A stretch of DNA of 64,000 bases from NCBI GenBank assembly GCA_947044405.1, contig CAMRHE010000011.1, forward strand, positions 4,084,501-4,148,500. The letters are read 5' to 3'. The notes below the pieces were generated by a model. The model saw only the letters and a list, made by a program, of their open reading frames with translations. It searched no databases and was not told where the DNA came from. This stretch comes from Leptodactylus fallax (Eukaryota; Chordata; Amphibia; Anura; Leptodactylidae). Positions within the stretch are counted from its first letter, which is position 1; every line of letters begins with the position of its first letter. Below are positions 22,734-34,292 of this stretch, piece after piece. Position numbers and translations under genes: made by a program.

Positions 22734-23882
22734 TCAATACTTTGTTATATATCCTTTTTTGGCAATGACAGAGGTCAAACGTTTTCTGTAAGTCTTCACA
22801 AGGTTGGCACACACTGTTGCTGGTATGTTGGCCCATTCCTCCATGCAGATCTCCTCTAGAGCAGTGATGTTTTGGGGCTGTCGCTGGGCAACACGGACTT
22901 TCAACTCCCTCCAAAGGTTTTCTATGGGGTTGAGATCTGGAGACTGGCTAGGCCACTCCAGGACCTTGAAATGCTTCTTACGAAGCCACTCCTTTGTTGC
23001 CCTGGTGGTGTGCTTGGAATCATTGTCATGCTGAAAGACCCAGCTACGTTTCATCTTCAATGCCCTTGCTGATGGAAGGAGGTTTGCACTCAAAATCTCA
23101 CGATACATGGCCCCATTCATTCTTTCATGTACACAGATCAGTCGCCCTGGTCCCTTTGCAGAGAAACATCCCCAAAGCATGATGTTGCCACCCATGCTTC
23201 ACAGTAGGTATGGTGTTCTTTGGATGCAACTCAGCATTCACTCTCCTCCAAACACAACGAGTTGTGTTTCTACCAAACAGTTCTACTTTGGTTTTATCTG
23301 ACCATATAACATTCTCCCAATACTCTTCTTGATAGTAGTATAATGTTGTACCGTATTAGCCATTGAAAGTAGTGGAAGAGTGAAGAAATCAGGCGATACC
23401 TTTTAGAGGCTAACTGAGTATATTTGATAAGTTTTGATAAGTTTTCAATACTCTTCTTGAACGTCCAAATGCTCTCTAGCAAACTTCAGACCAGCCCAGA
23501 TATGTACTGGCTTAAGCAGGGGGACACGTCTGTCACTGCAGGATCTGAGTCCCTGGCGGCGTAGTGTGTTACTGATGGTAGCCTTTGTTACGTTAGTCCC
23601 AGCTTTCTGCAGGTCATTCACTAGGTCCCCCCATGTGGTTCTGGGATTTTTGCTCAACGTTCTTGTGATCATTTTGACCTCACAGGGTGAGATCTTGCCT
23701 GGAGCCCCTGATCGAGGGAGATTATCAGTGGTCTTGTATGTCTTCCATTTTCTAATTATTGCTCCCACAGTTTATTTCTTCACACCAAGCTGCTTGCCTA
23801 TTGCAGATTCAGTCTTCCCAGCCTGGTGCAGGGCTACAATATTGTTTATGGTGTCCTTCCACAGCTCTTTGGTCTTCACCAT
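22734..23882 (-). pseudogene. Tc1 transposase (DD34E), broken
   Basis: The start at 23882 (MVKTKELWKD) precedes the N-terminal helix-turn-helix region. A stop codon lies in frame at 23772-23774. The frame then continues through [14 protein letters not shown] to 23461, where a 113-bp insertion cuts it. The catalytic part shows WSDKTKVELFG (first Asp), then a one-base frame change near 23195. [21 protein letters not shown] (second Asp) and [11 protein letters not shown] (Glu) follow, with 34 residues between the second Asp and Glu. It would have cut and pasted the element. It is dead. Confidence 0.9.
23333..23445 (-). mobile_element. Penelope-like element, 113-bp 3' stub
   Basis: Matches the 3' end of the element at 3998-4095. 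It is flanked by a perfect 15-bp duplication, CAATACTCTTCTTGA, at 23318-23332 and 23446-23460. That marks it as an independent, severely 5'-truncated insertion into Tc1 element C. It ends with a repeated 'ttgataagttt'. Confidence 0.85.
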
Positions 23883-24699
23883 AGTGGAGTTTGGAGTGTG
23901 ACTGTTTGAGCTTGTGGACAGGTGTCTTTTATATTGATAACAATTTCAAACAGGTGCCATTACTACAGGTAATGAGTGGGGGACAGAGGAGCCTCTTAAA
24001 GAAGAAGTTACAGGTCTGTGAGAGCCAGAAATCTTGCTTGTTTGTAGGTGACCAAATATTTATTTTCCACCATAATTTGCAAATAAATTCTTAAAAAATC
24101 AATGTGATTTTCTAGATATTTTTTCTCATTTTATCTCTCATAGTTGAGGTCAGGCCTCTCTCATCTTTTTAAGTGAAAGAACTTGCACAATTGGTGGCTG
24201 ACTAAATACTTTTTTTCCCCACTGTATGTAACTATTGAAGCCTGAAGGCAGGCTTCAGTAGTTACATTAATATGGCAGGGCTGGGAAGGCTCAGAAGGCT
24301 CCTGGTTGCCATGGTAACGTTACGCCTCCCGCAATTGCGCCGTGGGGGGGGGGGGGCGTCCCGTTACCGAACATAAAATAGAAAGTTATGACCATGGCAT
24401 CTACTGTAAGTGGTTAAATGCCCGTGATCAGAGTCATCTCTTATCATGGGCAATGCTGCCGGGTCCCTGCTGTATAAAACAATACAGACCCAGCAGCTGT
24501 TTCAGAGAGGCCACTCTATTTAGTCACGTGCACCAGGTCGTAACTGTACGTCCTGATGCGCGTAAGGGTAAATCAACGTGCGCCGCTGCAAATTTAGCTC
24601 CACCCACTTCTACATTGACTCCGCCCATTCTCATCCATTTTTCCATGTGCCTCCACTTAGTTCCTACAGTCACCCTAACATTATATGCTGCCACATTAT

Positions 24700-25130
24700 A
24701 ATGTTCCCCTCCAATTGCCCCACAGTATTAAGTCCCTCTCCTTGTGCCCCAGTTTAAACTGGCGGAAACTAGAGGGGGACATTAAACTGGGGCATCTGGA
24801 GGGGGACATTAAATTGGGGGCAACTAGAGGCAGACATGTCCCCCTCCAGCTACCCCCACAGTTTAATGTCGTCCTCCATTTGCCCCCAGTTTAATGTCAC
24901 CCTCCATCTGCCCCCCCAGGTTAATGTACACTCCTCGATCTGCCCCCAGTTTGATGTCCCCCCTCCATCTGCCACCAATTTAATGTCCCCCTTTCATCTC
25001 TCACCAGCTTAATGCCCCCCTACATCTGCCCCCAGTTTAATTGCCCCTTCATCTGCCCCCAGCTTAATGTCCCCATTCATCTACCCCCAGTTTAATTGCC
25101 CCCCTACATCTGCCCCCAGTTCCCCCCTCT
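24700..25130. repeat. about 29-bp tandem array D with inversion
   Basis: Copies of a unit close to 'cagtttaatgtccccctcca' plus 'tctgccccc'. From about 24755 to 24835 the unit is in reverse complement; from about 24836 onward it is in the forward sense. The array can therefore fold back on itself near 24835. Confidence 0.75.
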
Positions 25131-25436
25131 TGCTCACACATGCTGTCTCTTCTCTCTTCACCTTCCATCAGTCTCCGTTCCCAGCAGTTTCCTCTTTCTG
25201 TGTAATGCCACACTGTCCTGTAGTATCCAGAATAGCTCCGCCCACACAAGAGTCTGATCACATGGTCATGACATCATCAAAGGTCCTTTAGCCCTCTAGG
25301 ATTTAGCATCTATCACAGGGGTCGGCAACCACTGGCACGCATGCCAAGAGTGGCACGCGAGGCTTATTTCACTGGCACGGCGGCGGAGTCCTCACCTAGC
25401 AGATTCGATCGGACCAAACACGGCCGAAACGAAACT

Positions 25437-25486
25437 GCTATTATTATACTGTGGGGTCTCTTCAGACCCCGAGTATAATAAGCGGA
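25437..25486. repeat. hairpin of shared module M
   Basis: A long palindrome: 'attatactgtggggtct', loop 'cttc', 'agaccccgagtataat'. The same hairpin occurs in hAT element E2 (39127-39171 and 39429-39467) and free-standing at 59188. Confidence 0.8.
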
Positions 25487-25794
25487 GACTCAGGAGAAGT
25501 GATGAAACATAAAAAACAATGATAATCACCTTGCTCCCTGCGCTCCGCGGCAGCTTTGAGATCAGCAGGCACTTCCGACAGCTGACAGGGCCTCAGAGGT
25601 CACGTCTGCGTCTGACGTCATTACGCATAATGACACGACCTGACCCCAGAGACTCAATCTGCGGTCGTTGACTACAGGCAGAACCGCCGAAGAGAACAGA
25701 GCGGCTGCGGAGCGTGGAATGGTGAGTACATTGTTTTTTTATGTTTGTCACCTCTCTTGGTCCTGCACTTATTATACTCGGGGGTCTGAAGAGA

Positions 25795-26362
25795 ACTAAT
25801 ACCGTGTGCAGGGGCTGCTATGGGACCTAATACCGTGTGCAGGGACCGCTATGTGACCTAATACCGTGTGCAGGGACCGCTATGTGACCTAATACCGTGT
25901 GCAGGGACTGCTATGGGACCTAATACCGTGTGCAGGGACTGCTATGGGACTTAATACCGTGTGCAGGGGCCGCTATGGGACCTAATACCGTGTGCAGGGG
26001 CCACTATGGGACATAATACCGTGTGCAGGGACCGCTATATGACACAATACTGTGTGCAGGGGCCACTATGTGACATAATACAGTGTGCAGAGGCTGTTAT
26101 GGGACCTAATACCGTGTGCAGGGGCCACTATGTGACATTATACTGTGTGCAGGGGCCGCTATATGACATAATACGGTGTGCAAAGGCTGTTATGGGATAT
26201 AATACTGTGTGCAGGGTTCACTATGTGACATAATACGGTGTGCAGGGGCCGCTATGTGACATAATACTGTGTGCAGAGGCTGTACTGGCATATAATATCT
26301 TGTGCAGGGGCTGCTATGGGACATAATACTGTGTGCAGGGGCCGCTATGGGACATTATTCTG
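25795..26362. repeat. 31-bp minisatellite array B
   Basis: About 18 copies of a unit such as 'gtgtgcaggggccgctatgg' plus 'gacctaatacc'. It is the reverse complement of the units at 1449-1733 and 38811-39108. Short reading frames across it are by-products of the repeat. Confidence 0.92.
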
Positions 26363-26822
26363 TATAACGGTGTATTTTCTGCATTAAGGATGTGTTTTTG
26401 CACAGAAAACACAGGCATTTTTTTTTTTGTGCAAAAATGCACCATGTGAAAGCAGTTTTACATTGAAGTAAAAGTTCCAGTGGCCTAAGACTATATCTGC
26501 ATCCAGATACATAGTGTGTCACCACCCTGAGGGTGCTGCCATACGGTGCTCCTGGACACATTTACCACTAATTGGGGGCTGTACATGGACTTTCATTGCT
26601 TCTAATCGGAAAGTACAGGTGTGTCCCAGGAAATAGCAGTAAATGCATGTGTCCTAAAGCATCTTGTGGCAGCACTTCTGTGTTATGGTTTGTGGTATAT
26701 GACTTTAGTTTAGGGGTCATCAGACTTAAAATTATTGACCGGCACTCCGAGTACCTCATCTTTGATTTTTTAATTAAAATCGGCACGCTGAACAAAAAAG
26801 GTTGCCTACCCCTGATCTACCA

Positions 26823-29172
26823 TTTAGCCAGAGATAAGAGCCGGTGAATCGGGGCAAAGTTTAACAGCAAAACACTTATGGGGCATAGCGGGACAAACCG
26901 TAAGCTATCCGGGACGGCGGGATAGCAGTGTAAAATCGGATCGCCGGATGCGGGACAGTTGGGAGCTATGCAAAAACCAGCAACACCACAAAATAAAAAA
27001 TAACTAATAAATAAATAATTCTAAGGCACACACACATGACACACCAAAAATAATCATCTGGTGGGTATGTCCATTGGGCTATGTGCCAATTTGCGGTAAA
27101 ACCACACACCAGTGTTTGTTGACTGCATTGTGGGTGTGCTTCAACCTAACAGAGGCCACTACTTTTGATCTTATTCTAAGATAAATGCCAATCTACCATT
27201 TGCTACACAAGCATGTGGCATATCTATGGATATTTTGTTTCAAAAAAAGTCCTACAAGGCCCAAGCCAAATGTCAGGTCTGGTACTATCATGTAAGTTCT
27301 TGTACTATGGGTATGTGATTTTATATATTGCAAATTTATACTTTTCTAAGATGAATTGGATATATTGATGTTACAGTGAACTATGTTATTGATTCATTAC
27401 ATGGATGTGATATATATGTATACTCCAGTGGTATTGTACTGCCTATGAGGTGAACATAATAAGGATGATATTTTACGTGTGCTCTTTAGCTATTGGCACT
27501 GTTTTACTTCAGCAGTTTCAAATAGAACTACTAGATGATGTAAGAAAACGAAATATCCTCATAAGCTATAGTTAAAACTCTAATATTATTATTATTAGGA
27601 AGCACAATACTATAAACTTATACAAAGGATGGCATTTCTGAAACTGGCATACCTATATACAAGATAAAAATCCTAATGGTGATTTAATAAACACATTTCC
27701 ATATACCCTCACAATTCCATAATGGTTACACTAGGAATATGTATAGAGAAAATATATTTTACCCATTGTGTTATAGCCTAGGCTTAGGGCATTTACATTA
27801 TACCTCAAGACAATTCATTTTTTTTCTAGGAGTTTCAGCTTATTCTACATGTCACTCATGTTCCTAAGGAAAAGGAAGGGCAGTACCACAACCATTCCAT
27901 TGAGCACAAGTCACATTAACAAAGTTGTTTCACTGACCTGTCTGTAAACAAAGAGAAATTGATATCTTCATCATGTTGCCTTATGAACTATGATCACGAG
28001 TCACATTATTTTCCTTGAACTAGCCATGACAACTTTGCATTTTGGACCCTTCCTAAGTTAGACTGACATTTTCTACATTATAGTAAGGGTCCTTTTACAT
28101 GTGAGATAAATGGGAGAAAGCGAGCACTGATCGAGTGTATTCAAATGACATTGAAATTGTATGTACAGTAACAATAACCGTCTTTCCTTCATTGTGCTGG
28201 TTTTTAGTTCAAGACACAAAAATTAAAAAAACAATTATTGCCATAGCTGTCTTTAATAGGCATTCACTGACTTCTATACTAGTCAGAGGGTTCCTAGAGG
28301 AGGCAACAGTATTCAGCTAGTTAAAATAGTCCTAAGCAGGGGTGTGGTAATAAATGTACCCCCCTTATTGTTGCTGCTTGTCTGCAGGTGCTGGCTACCA
28401 CCACAGATGGCAGGTTCTGTGGACCAGAGAACTGGACACTCTATTTAAACCCTAGCCATGCTGGCTCTCATTGCTACTTACAGTGGTTAAAGAGGTTTTC
28501 TGACCCCAAATGGAATTTTCCTACTGATGACCTATCCACGGGATACTGTAGCGATAGCGGCCCTGCTTTTATTAAACTTCATTTTGCTCTAAATGCTGCA
28601 GTGTTTTAAAGGATTTACAGTTGTTTCACTTGCTTATGGCCAGTGTTCCCTCCAGCATCTGCATAAATCTTGATGCTTGTGGTAATGGCAGGATAAAAGT
28701 GCTGATAGTTTTAATAGTCTAATGCATCATCTTTCTTTGGAATTTCACAGTAATCATTATACTGATTTTTATGTGTTTTTCATTATCATCCAGTCATTGA
28801 CTGCTAGTCTACTTTAGAAATCAACTGACTTAGATGCTTGCTTGGCATGTTGTAGCGTCTGAAATGCACTTTCAATATTCCCAGCTATTAAATGTAGAAA
28901 AACGTGCACTCATTGGTATTTATTGCAACATTCTTATCTTACTAGTGGCTTTCTATGTCACTTTTATACAGTATTTATAATCCTTATAGTTAAATGATCA
29001 CTACAGCTACCAATACACATTAAAATGAGCATGGCAATTAAAACAGTCTATTGGGAGGCTACGAGGATAAGAAACATATCCTAAGGGTAGCATATGTTTC
29101 CAGTATTTATTTTTTATGGCCTATCCTTAGACCATATTTTTCTGATTGAATGATATTCTGACGACTGTACTA
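26823..29172. other. intergenic, nothing recognised
   Basis: AT-rich, no coding signal, no transposon termini. This is one of the longest stretches of the window with few recognisable repeats; it runs up to the TA target of the DD35E element. Confidence 0.5.
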
Positions 29173-29174
29173 TA

Positions 29175-30738
29175 CAGTCATGGCCAAAAGTTTTGAGAAT
29201 GACACAAATATTATATTTTCACATGATCTGCTGCCCTCTGGTTTTTATGTGTGTTTGTCAGATGTTTTTATCACATACAGAAATATAATTGCATTCATAT
29301 TATGAGTAACAGAAGCTTATATTGACAGTTAGAATGAGTTAATGCAGCAAGTCAATATTTGCAGTGTTGACCCTTCTTCTTCAGGACCTCTGCAATTCTC
29401 CCTGGCATGCTCTCAATCAACTTCTGGACCAAATCCTGACAGATAGCAGTCCATTCTTGCAGAATCAATGCTTTAATTTTGTCTGAATTTGTTGGTTTTT
29501 GTTTGTCCACCCGTCTCTTGATTGACCACAAGTTCTCAATGGGATTAAGATCTGGGGAGTTTCCAGGCCATGGACCCAAAATCTCTATGTTTTGTTCCCT
29601 GAGCCATTTAGTTATCACCTTTGCTTTATGGCAAGGTGCTCCATCATGCTGGAAAAGGCATTGCTGAGCGCCAAACTGCTCTTGGACGGTTGGGAGAAGT
29701 TGCTCTTGGAGGACATTCTGGTACCATTCTTTATTCATGGCTGTGTTTTTAGGCAAGACTGTGAGAGAGCCGATTCCCTTGGCTGAGAAGCAACCCCACA
29801 CATGAATGGTTTCAGGATGCTTTACAGTTGGCATGAGACAAGACTGGTGGTAGCGCTCACCTCTTCTTCTCCGAATAAGCTGTTTTCCAGATGTTCCAAA
29901 CAATCGAAAAGGGGATTCATCAGAGAAAATGACTTTACCCCAGTCCTCAGCAGTCCACTCCCTGTACCTTTTGCAGAATATCAGTCTGTCCCTGATGTTT
30001 TTTCGGGAGAGAAGTGGCTTCTTTGCTGCCCTCCTTGAGACCAGGCCTTGCTCCAAGAGTCTCCGCCTCACAGTGCGTGCAGATGCACTCACACCTGCCT
30101 GCTGCCATTCCTCAGCAAGCTCTGCACTGCTGGTAGCCCGTTCCCGCAGCTGAAACACTTTTAAGAGACGGTCTTGCCGCTTGCTGGTCTTTCTTGGGCG
30201 CCCTGGAGCCTTTTTGGCACCAATGGAACCTCTCTCCTTGAAGTTCTTGATGATGCGATAGATTGTTGACTGAGGTGCAATCTTTCTAGCTGCAATACTC
30301 TTCCCAGTTAGGCCATTTTTGTGCAGTGCAATGATGACTGCACGTGTTTCTTTAGAGATAACCATGGTTAACAGAAGAGAAACAATGATGGCAAGCACCA
30401 GCCTCCTTTTAAAGTGTCCAGTGGTGTCATTCTTACTTAATCATGACAGATTGATCTCCAGCCCTGTCCTCATCAACACCCACACCTGTGTTAATGGAGC
30501 AATCACTGAAACGATGTTAGGTGGTCCTTTTAAGGCAGGGCTGCAATGATGTTGAAATGTGTTTTGGGGGATAAAGTTCATTTTCTAGGCAAATATTGAC
30601 TTTGCAAGTAATTGCTGTTAAGCTGATCACTCTTTATAACATTCTGGAGTATATGCAAATTGCCATTAGAAAAACTGAAGCAGTAGACTTTGTAAAAATT
30701 AATATTTGTATCATTCTCAAAACTTTTGGCCATGACTG
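29175..30738 (-). mobile_element. DD35E Tc1-like transposon, copy 1
   Basis: 1564 bp, flanked by TA (29173-29174, 30739-30740). Inverted ends start 'cagtcatggccaaaagtttt' on both sides and stay similar for nearly 40 bp. The transposase frame inside is uninterrupted. A closely similar copy in opposite orientation lies at 42591-44157. Confidence 0.95.
29352..30365 (-). CDS. Tc1-like DD35E transposase, uninterrupted frame
   Basis: 337 residues from ATG 30365 (good context, accATGG); an upstream in-frame ATG at 30398 is judged 5' UTR. The N-terminal 110 residues hold the paired-type DNA-binding region with a GRPRK hook (about residues 55-59). The catalytic domain has Asp149 in VIFSDESPF, Asp241 in FQHDGAPCH and Glu277 in [10 protein letters not shown]. 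There are 35 residues between the second Asp and Glu, one more than in common Tc1 elements. Compared with copy 2, one codon is missing and a Trp reads Arg just after the catalytic Glu (WSIKRRVDK versus WSIIKRWVDK). The frame is open, but activity is uncertain. It would bind the terminal repeats and move the element by cut-and-paste. Confidence 0.93.
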   Translation of the reverse strand: MVISKETRAVIIALHKNGLTGKSIAARKIAPQSTIYRIIKNFKERGSIGAKKAPGRPRKTSKRQDRLLKVFQLRERATSSAELAEEWQQAGVSASARTVRRRLLEQGLVSRRAAKKPLLSRKNIRDRLIFCKRYREWTAEDWGKVIFSDESPFRLFGTSGKQLIRRRRGERYHQSCLMPTVKHPETIHVWGCFSAKGIGSLTVLPKNTAMNKEWYQNVLQEQLLPTVQEQFGAQQCLFQHDGAPCHKAKVITKWLREQNIEILGPWPGNSPDLNPIENLWSIKRRVDKQKPTNSDKIKALILQEWTAICQDLVQKLIESMPGRIAEVLKKKGQHCKY

Positions 30739-30975
30739 TACACACTCTACTATGGCTAGGAACTGGTACTATAGCTAAACTCCCATTGCAGTTAATGTAA
30801 ACTGAGCTGCAGTGACAACGTCTGGCCACTATACAGAGCACAGAGCCAACTGCTTCCTGCTCTGTGCTGGGTATAGTATGGGCGCTGATCCACACAGGAA
30901 TCGGCTGTTACCAATCACATATTTATGGCCTATCTTAAGGAAAGGCCATAACAGAATAAATCCAGGAAAATCCCT

Positions 30976-31262
30976 TTAAGGCCGGGGCCCCACATGGCAT
31001 AAATGCCGCGGTTTGACCACAGCATAAACTGCGGCATTTTACAGTCCCTGCAAAGTAGATAGGATTCTAGTGAATCCCATCTGCACATTGAGGAAAAGTA
31101 AAAAACCGTGGCACTTTTGGAAATCACAGCATGTCAATTATACCTACGGATATGCCGCTGGTTTCCCATAAGCATAATGGAAGCAGAAAGTGAAACTTGC
31201 CACCGCGGTTTTTCCCACAGCGCTTTTTTGCTGTGGCCCACTATGTGGGGCCTTAGCCTTAG
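30976..31262. repeat. MITE family X copy 3
   Basis: Runs from 'ggccggggccccacatggc' to 'ctatgtggggccttagcctt'. The ends are inverted repeats. The interior has 'atgtcaattatacctacgga', shared with 12830-13178. Confidence 0.65.
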
Positions 31263-32149
31263 GGTGCAGTTACACACAGTGATTTTAGCCACATGCCAGA
31301 ACACCAGTAATATCAATTAAACAAATGAAACATTAATTATTGCTGATCCAGCCAATAACAGCAGCTGATACTCAAATTTTCACTTTGTTAAGGCATAACT
31401 AAGCTTTTATTTATTTTTTTCCTAAATCCATAGTTCAGGATAACAAGCTTTATAATATACTTTATAGAAGAGATTTGTCTCTTTCTGTTATTGATCAAAT
31501 CTGTACAATAGATCTCTATGGAGAGGGGAATGGGGAGCAAAAGGAAAGTTCCTCAGAGAGATCAGCAACATATAGAGATAGTTCAGATAAGGAGACAAGA
31601 AAAATACTTAAGGGCCAGGCAATTTCCAAAAGTGAATTATAGTGCAAGCTTTGTTCCCTTCACCTGCACTATCGATTTCTGAAAAATAAAAGATTATTTT
31701 CACTTTAGGTGAAATCATTGGCAGCCTGGCCGCTGTATATGGCTGGTGCACCCTTACACAGGCCGATTATGGGGCCAAATATCAAGAATAAACATTCATA
31801 GGAATGCTATGTGTGAAGGTAAAGATTTTAGAAATCATATACAGAAGTGTGAAGTACTCCCTAAAGCTCTCTTACTATTATTAATGATAATGCTTATTGA
31901 GTATCTGCACTGCATTAAGTTGTTATGTGCTGCTGAGGAATGTTCCACTCTGTGTTTTATCTTGTTACATCATCCTGCCACATATGTGCATAAATCTCCA
32001 TGCAATACTAAAGTGAAATCAAACCAAACTGACTTTACTAGTGCTATCACACTAAAGATGGCAGCTTCAGGATTTACTGTTCTCGCCAGGCGACACCTGA
32101 ACTCTTAGCTTGAAACAATGGCAAGTCCAGGTGTATTCTGGCAATAAAC
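31263..32149. other. intergenic, nothing recognised
   Basis: No coding or repeat signature found. A 120-codon frame at 31746-32108 lacks any recognisable domain and is probably chance. Confidence 0.4.
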
Positions 32150-32396
32150 AGCATGGTGGCTAAGTGGTTAGCACTGCAGCCTTGCAGCGCTGGAGTCCTG
32201 GGTTCAAATCCTGCTGAGGACAACATCTGCAAGGAGTTTGTATGTTCTTCCCATGTTTGCGTGGGTTTCCTCCCACACTCCAAAGACATACTGATAGGGA
32301 ATGTAGATTGTGAACCCTATATGGGACAGTGACTGTCAATGTCTGTAAAGCGCTGCGGAATATGATGGCGCTATATAAGTAAGCCTAATAATAATA
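32150..32396 (+). mobile_element. tRNA-derived SINE with L2-type tail
   Basis: The head contains an RNA polymerase III A box, TGGCTAAGTGG (32157-32167), and a B box, GGTTCAAATCC (32201-32211), as in tRNA genes. The tail, from about 32305, reads 'aaagcgctgcggaatatgat' and 'ggcgctatataag', matching the end of the local L2 LINE, then an A/T-rich run. Such SINEs use L2 machinery for retroposition. Target duplication not resolved. Confidence 0.82.
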
Positions 32397-32399
32397 AAA

Positions 32400-33290
32400 T
32401 AACCATGAACATTAACCACAGCTGCTAACACATGAGTAAAAGCACCCTTAGGACATGGCCCTCCCTCTATGGCTGCATGATTTTGTAGGCAACACTAAGG
32501 TATAATTTAACCTTACCTGAGTCTTACCTACAGAATTGTGCAGTCATTGAGTGCCACAGGGAGTAGGGCAACGTCCACATGTGATTGCTGCACTGTGGAC
32601 GATGTTTGCCCTTAGACTAAAGGCTTCCACAGATGACCATTCATCCCCATAGGGAGATCACAGATATCTAAGTTATATTCTGTAGAGGTGTGTGGGAAAT
32701 CAGATCTGTTCAACCTATTAGGACCTATGAGCATCTTAAAGAGGGTTCTCCCTCACCTGACAAGCATGGTAGTGACCTACCAAAAATATGGTCATGTCAT
32801 TTCTACTGCAGAGTGAACACCATAAAAACAAAACACAAAAACTAAAGACAGAATTGTAAGTTTTTTCACAAAGGCTCCCCAAAAACAATAATGAAAGCTA
32901 ATTAAAAAATTGTATGTACCCCAAAATAGTGCCAACTAAAATTAAACTTGTTGTGTACAGAATAAGCCCTTGTATGGCTATGTCGACAATAAAAATAAAG
33001 AAGATAAGAATTTTAGAAGACAGAGATTGAAAATATAAAAAAAAATCTCCATGCCTTAACAACCAAACTGCCCGGTGTCTTTAAGGGGTTAAGAATTCAG
33101 TAAATTATTATAGATGTGCCTTGCAATATTTTTTATGATTAAAAAAATAAGAACTCTTCTGTATTCACAACATACATGCTTCTTGTAATGTTTAGTAACA
33201 TTTCAATACTTCCTTTATTAGAGATTATTTCTCCACACCCAGAGAAATTTCCACACAATCTTACAAATATAGTAAAGGAGCCTCAACCAT
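32400..33290. other. intergenic, nothing recognised
   Basis: AT-rich, no recognisable coding or transposon signature. Confidence 0.4.
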
Positions 33291-33291
33291 T

Positions 33292-33567
33292 CTAAGGCCT
33301 GTTGCAGACGACCGTGCTGCAACCTCCCTGCCGTGATTTAAAAGCACGGGCTGCACACGGGAATAGCCACGGAAGCACGGGCTGCAAAATAGGACAGGAA
33401 TAGGACATGTCCCATCTGATGCGGACCGGACTGTCAGCCCGCACATGGGACTGTGACAATCACGGTCATGTGTATGGGCCTATAGAAAAGAATAGGTGAG
33501 TGTGCTCTCCGTGAAATACACGGACAGCACACTGACCCACAGCACAGTCGTCTGAAACGGGCCTAAG
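33292..33567. repeat. MITE-like inverted repeat
   Basis: The left end 'aggcctgttgcagacgacc' and the right end 'cgtctgaaacgggcctaag' are diverged inverted repeats of about 25 bp around a GC-richer centre. Non-coding. Confidence 0.6.
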
Positions 33568-34126
33568 GGTGTCTGTTATGATAGTGTCCGTTAAAAAAAA
33601 ACGAAAACACGGACACCTATCATAACAGACATTAACGGACACTAACTGATGTTAAAGTGTCAGTTTTTTTTTAACCGAACCGATCCATTTAATGGATCAG
33701 TTAAAAAATACAGATACATTAGCATCAGTTAGTGTCCGTTTTTATACTGTCCATTTTTGCCTTTTTTGTTTATGCTTTCTGAGTATGCCCAGAAAAAAAT
33801 GGATAGTAATAATGAACAGTATAACGGACACCCGTCCTTTATTGTCTGTTATCCATAGACTTTAATGTTAAAAAATAACGGACGCTTGACGTCCGTCATG
33901 AAACCGTTTTTTTCATGGACACAAAGTCCTGCATGTCAGATTTTTTTGTCCGCATGTGACGGATTTGGTTTAAAACAGACACTAAGGGACACAAGATAAA
34001 ATCCCATTGAAATGAATGGTAATTTTAATTTTAACAGATTTTTGGCAGTTCTGCTAGTGTCCATTGTTAAAATCTTGTAATGGACACTATTGACGGTCAC
34101 CAGCGGTAGTGTGAAAGACCCCTAAA
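33568..34126. repeat. palindrome-rich repeat
   Basis: Opens with a hairpin: 'tgtctgttatgatagtgtcc' and its complement 'ggacacctatcataacagac' about 20 bp later. Further 'gtccgtt'/'aacggac' motifs recur in both senses to the end. Probably a fold-back or MITE-type sequence. Confidence 0.55.
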
Positions 34127-34292
34127 CTGAATTTTAAAGTATTTACTATAAATAATATAATAAAAAGGGGGTTAGAAAAAAAGAAAAATTTACATCAATT
34201 TACTTTAATATTCAATTATAGTAGTAGGCATTCATCATAATAATCTGTGTCATTTGTCTTTCAAAGTATTTGTCTTTTCAAGTATTATGATT

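Larger units (their letters stand above)
22519..24224 (-). mobile_element. Tc1-like element C, full length
   Basis: TA-flanked (22517-22518, 24225-24226) with inverted ends 'cagtggggaaaaaaaatatt' and, at the right, 'actttttttccccactg'. The inverted repeats are long (roughly 200 bp, including 'gatgagagaggcctg'). Removing the 128 bp due to a Penelope-like insertion leaves about 1.58 kb, normal for a Tc1 element. Confidence 0.92.
25316..26814. mobile_element. non-autonomous hAT element E1
   Basis: Ends 'caggggtcggcaacc' and, at the right, 'ggttgcctacccctg' are inverted repeats typical of hAT elements. The 8-bp flanks ATCTATCA (25308-25315) and ATCTACCA (26815-26822) match at 7 of 8 positions. 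No transposase. The interior holds a hairpin module (about 25437-25785) and a 31-bp minisatellite array. Confidence 0.85.

Noticed and set aside
25961..26233. Open frame with repeated QGPL/CAGA-like protein text
   Set aside because: It is the 31-bp minisatellite read in one frame; period 31 cycles through frames and no start or splice context exists.
32157..32211. Possible tRNA gene from A and B boxes
   Set aside because: No cloverleaf acceptor stem could be closed, and the sequence continues into an L2-type tail, so it is a SINE.
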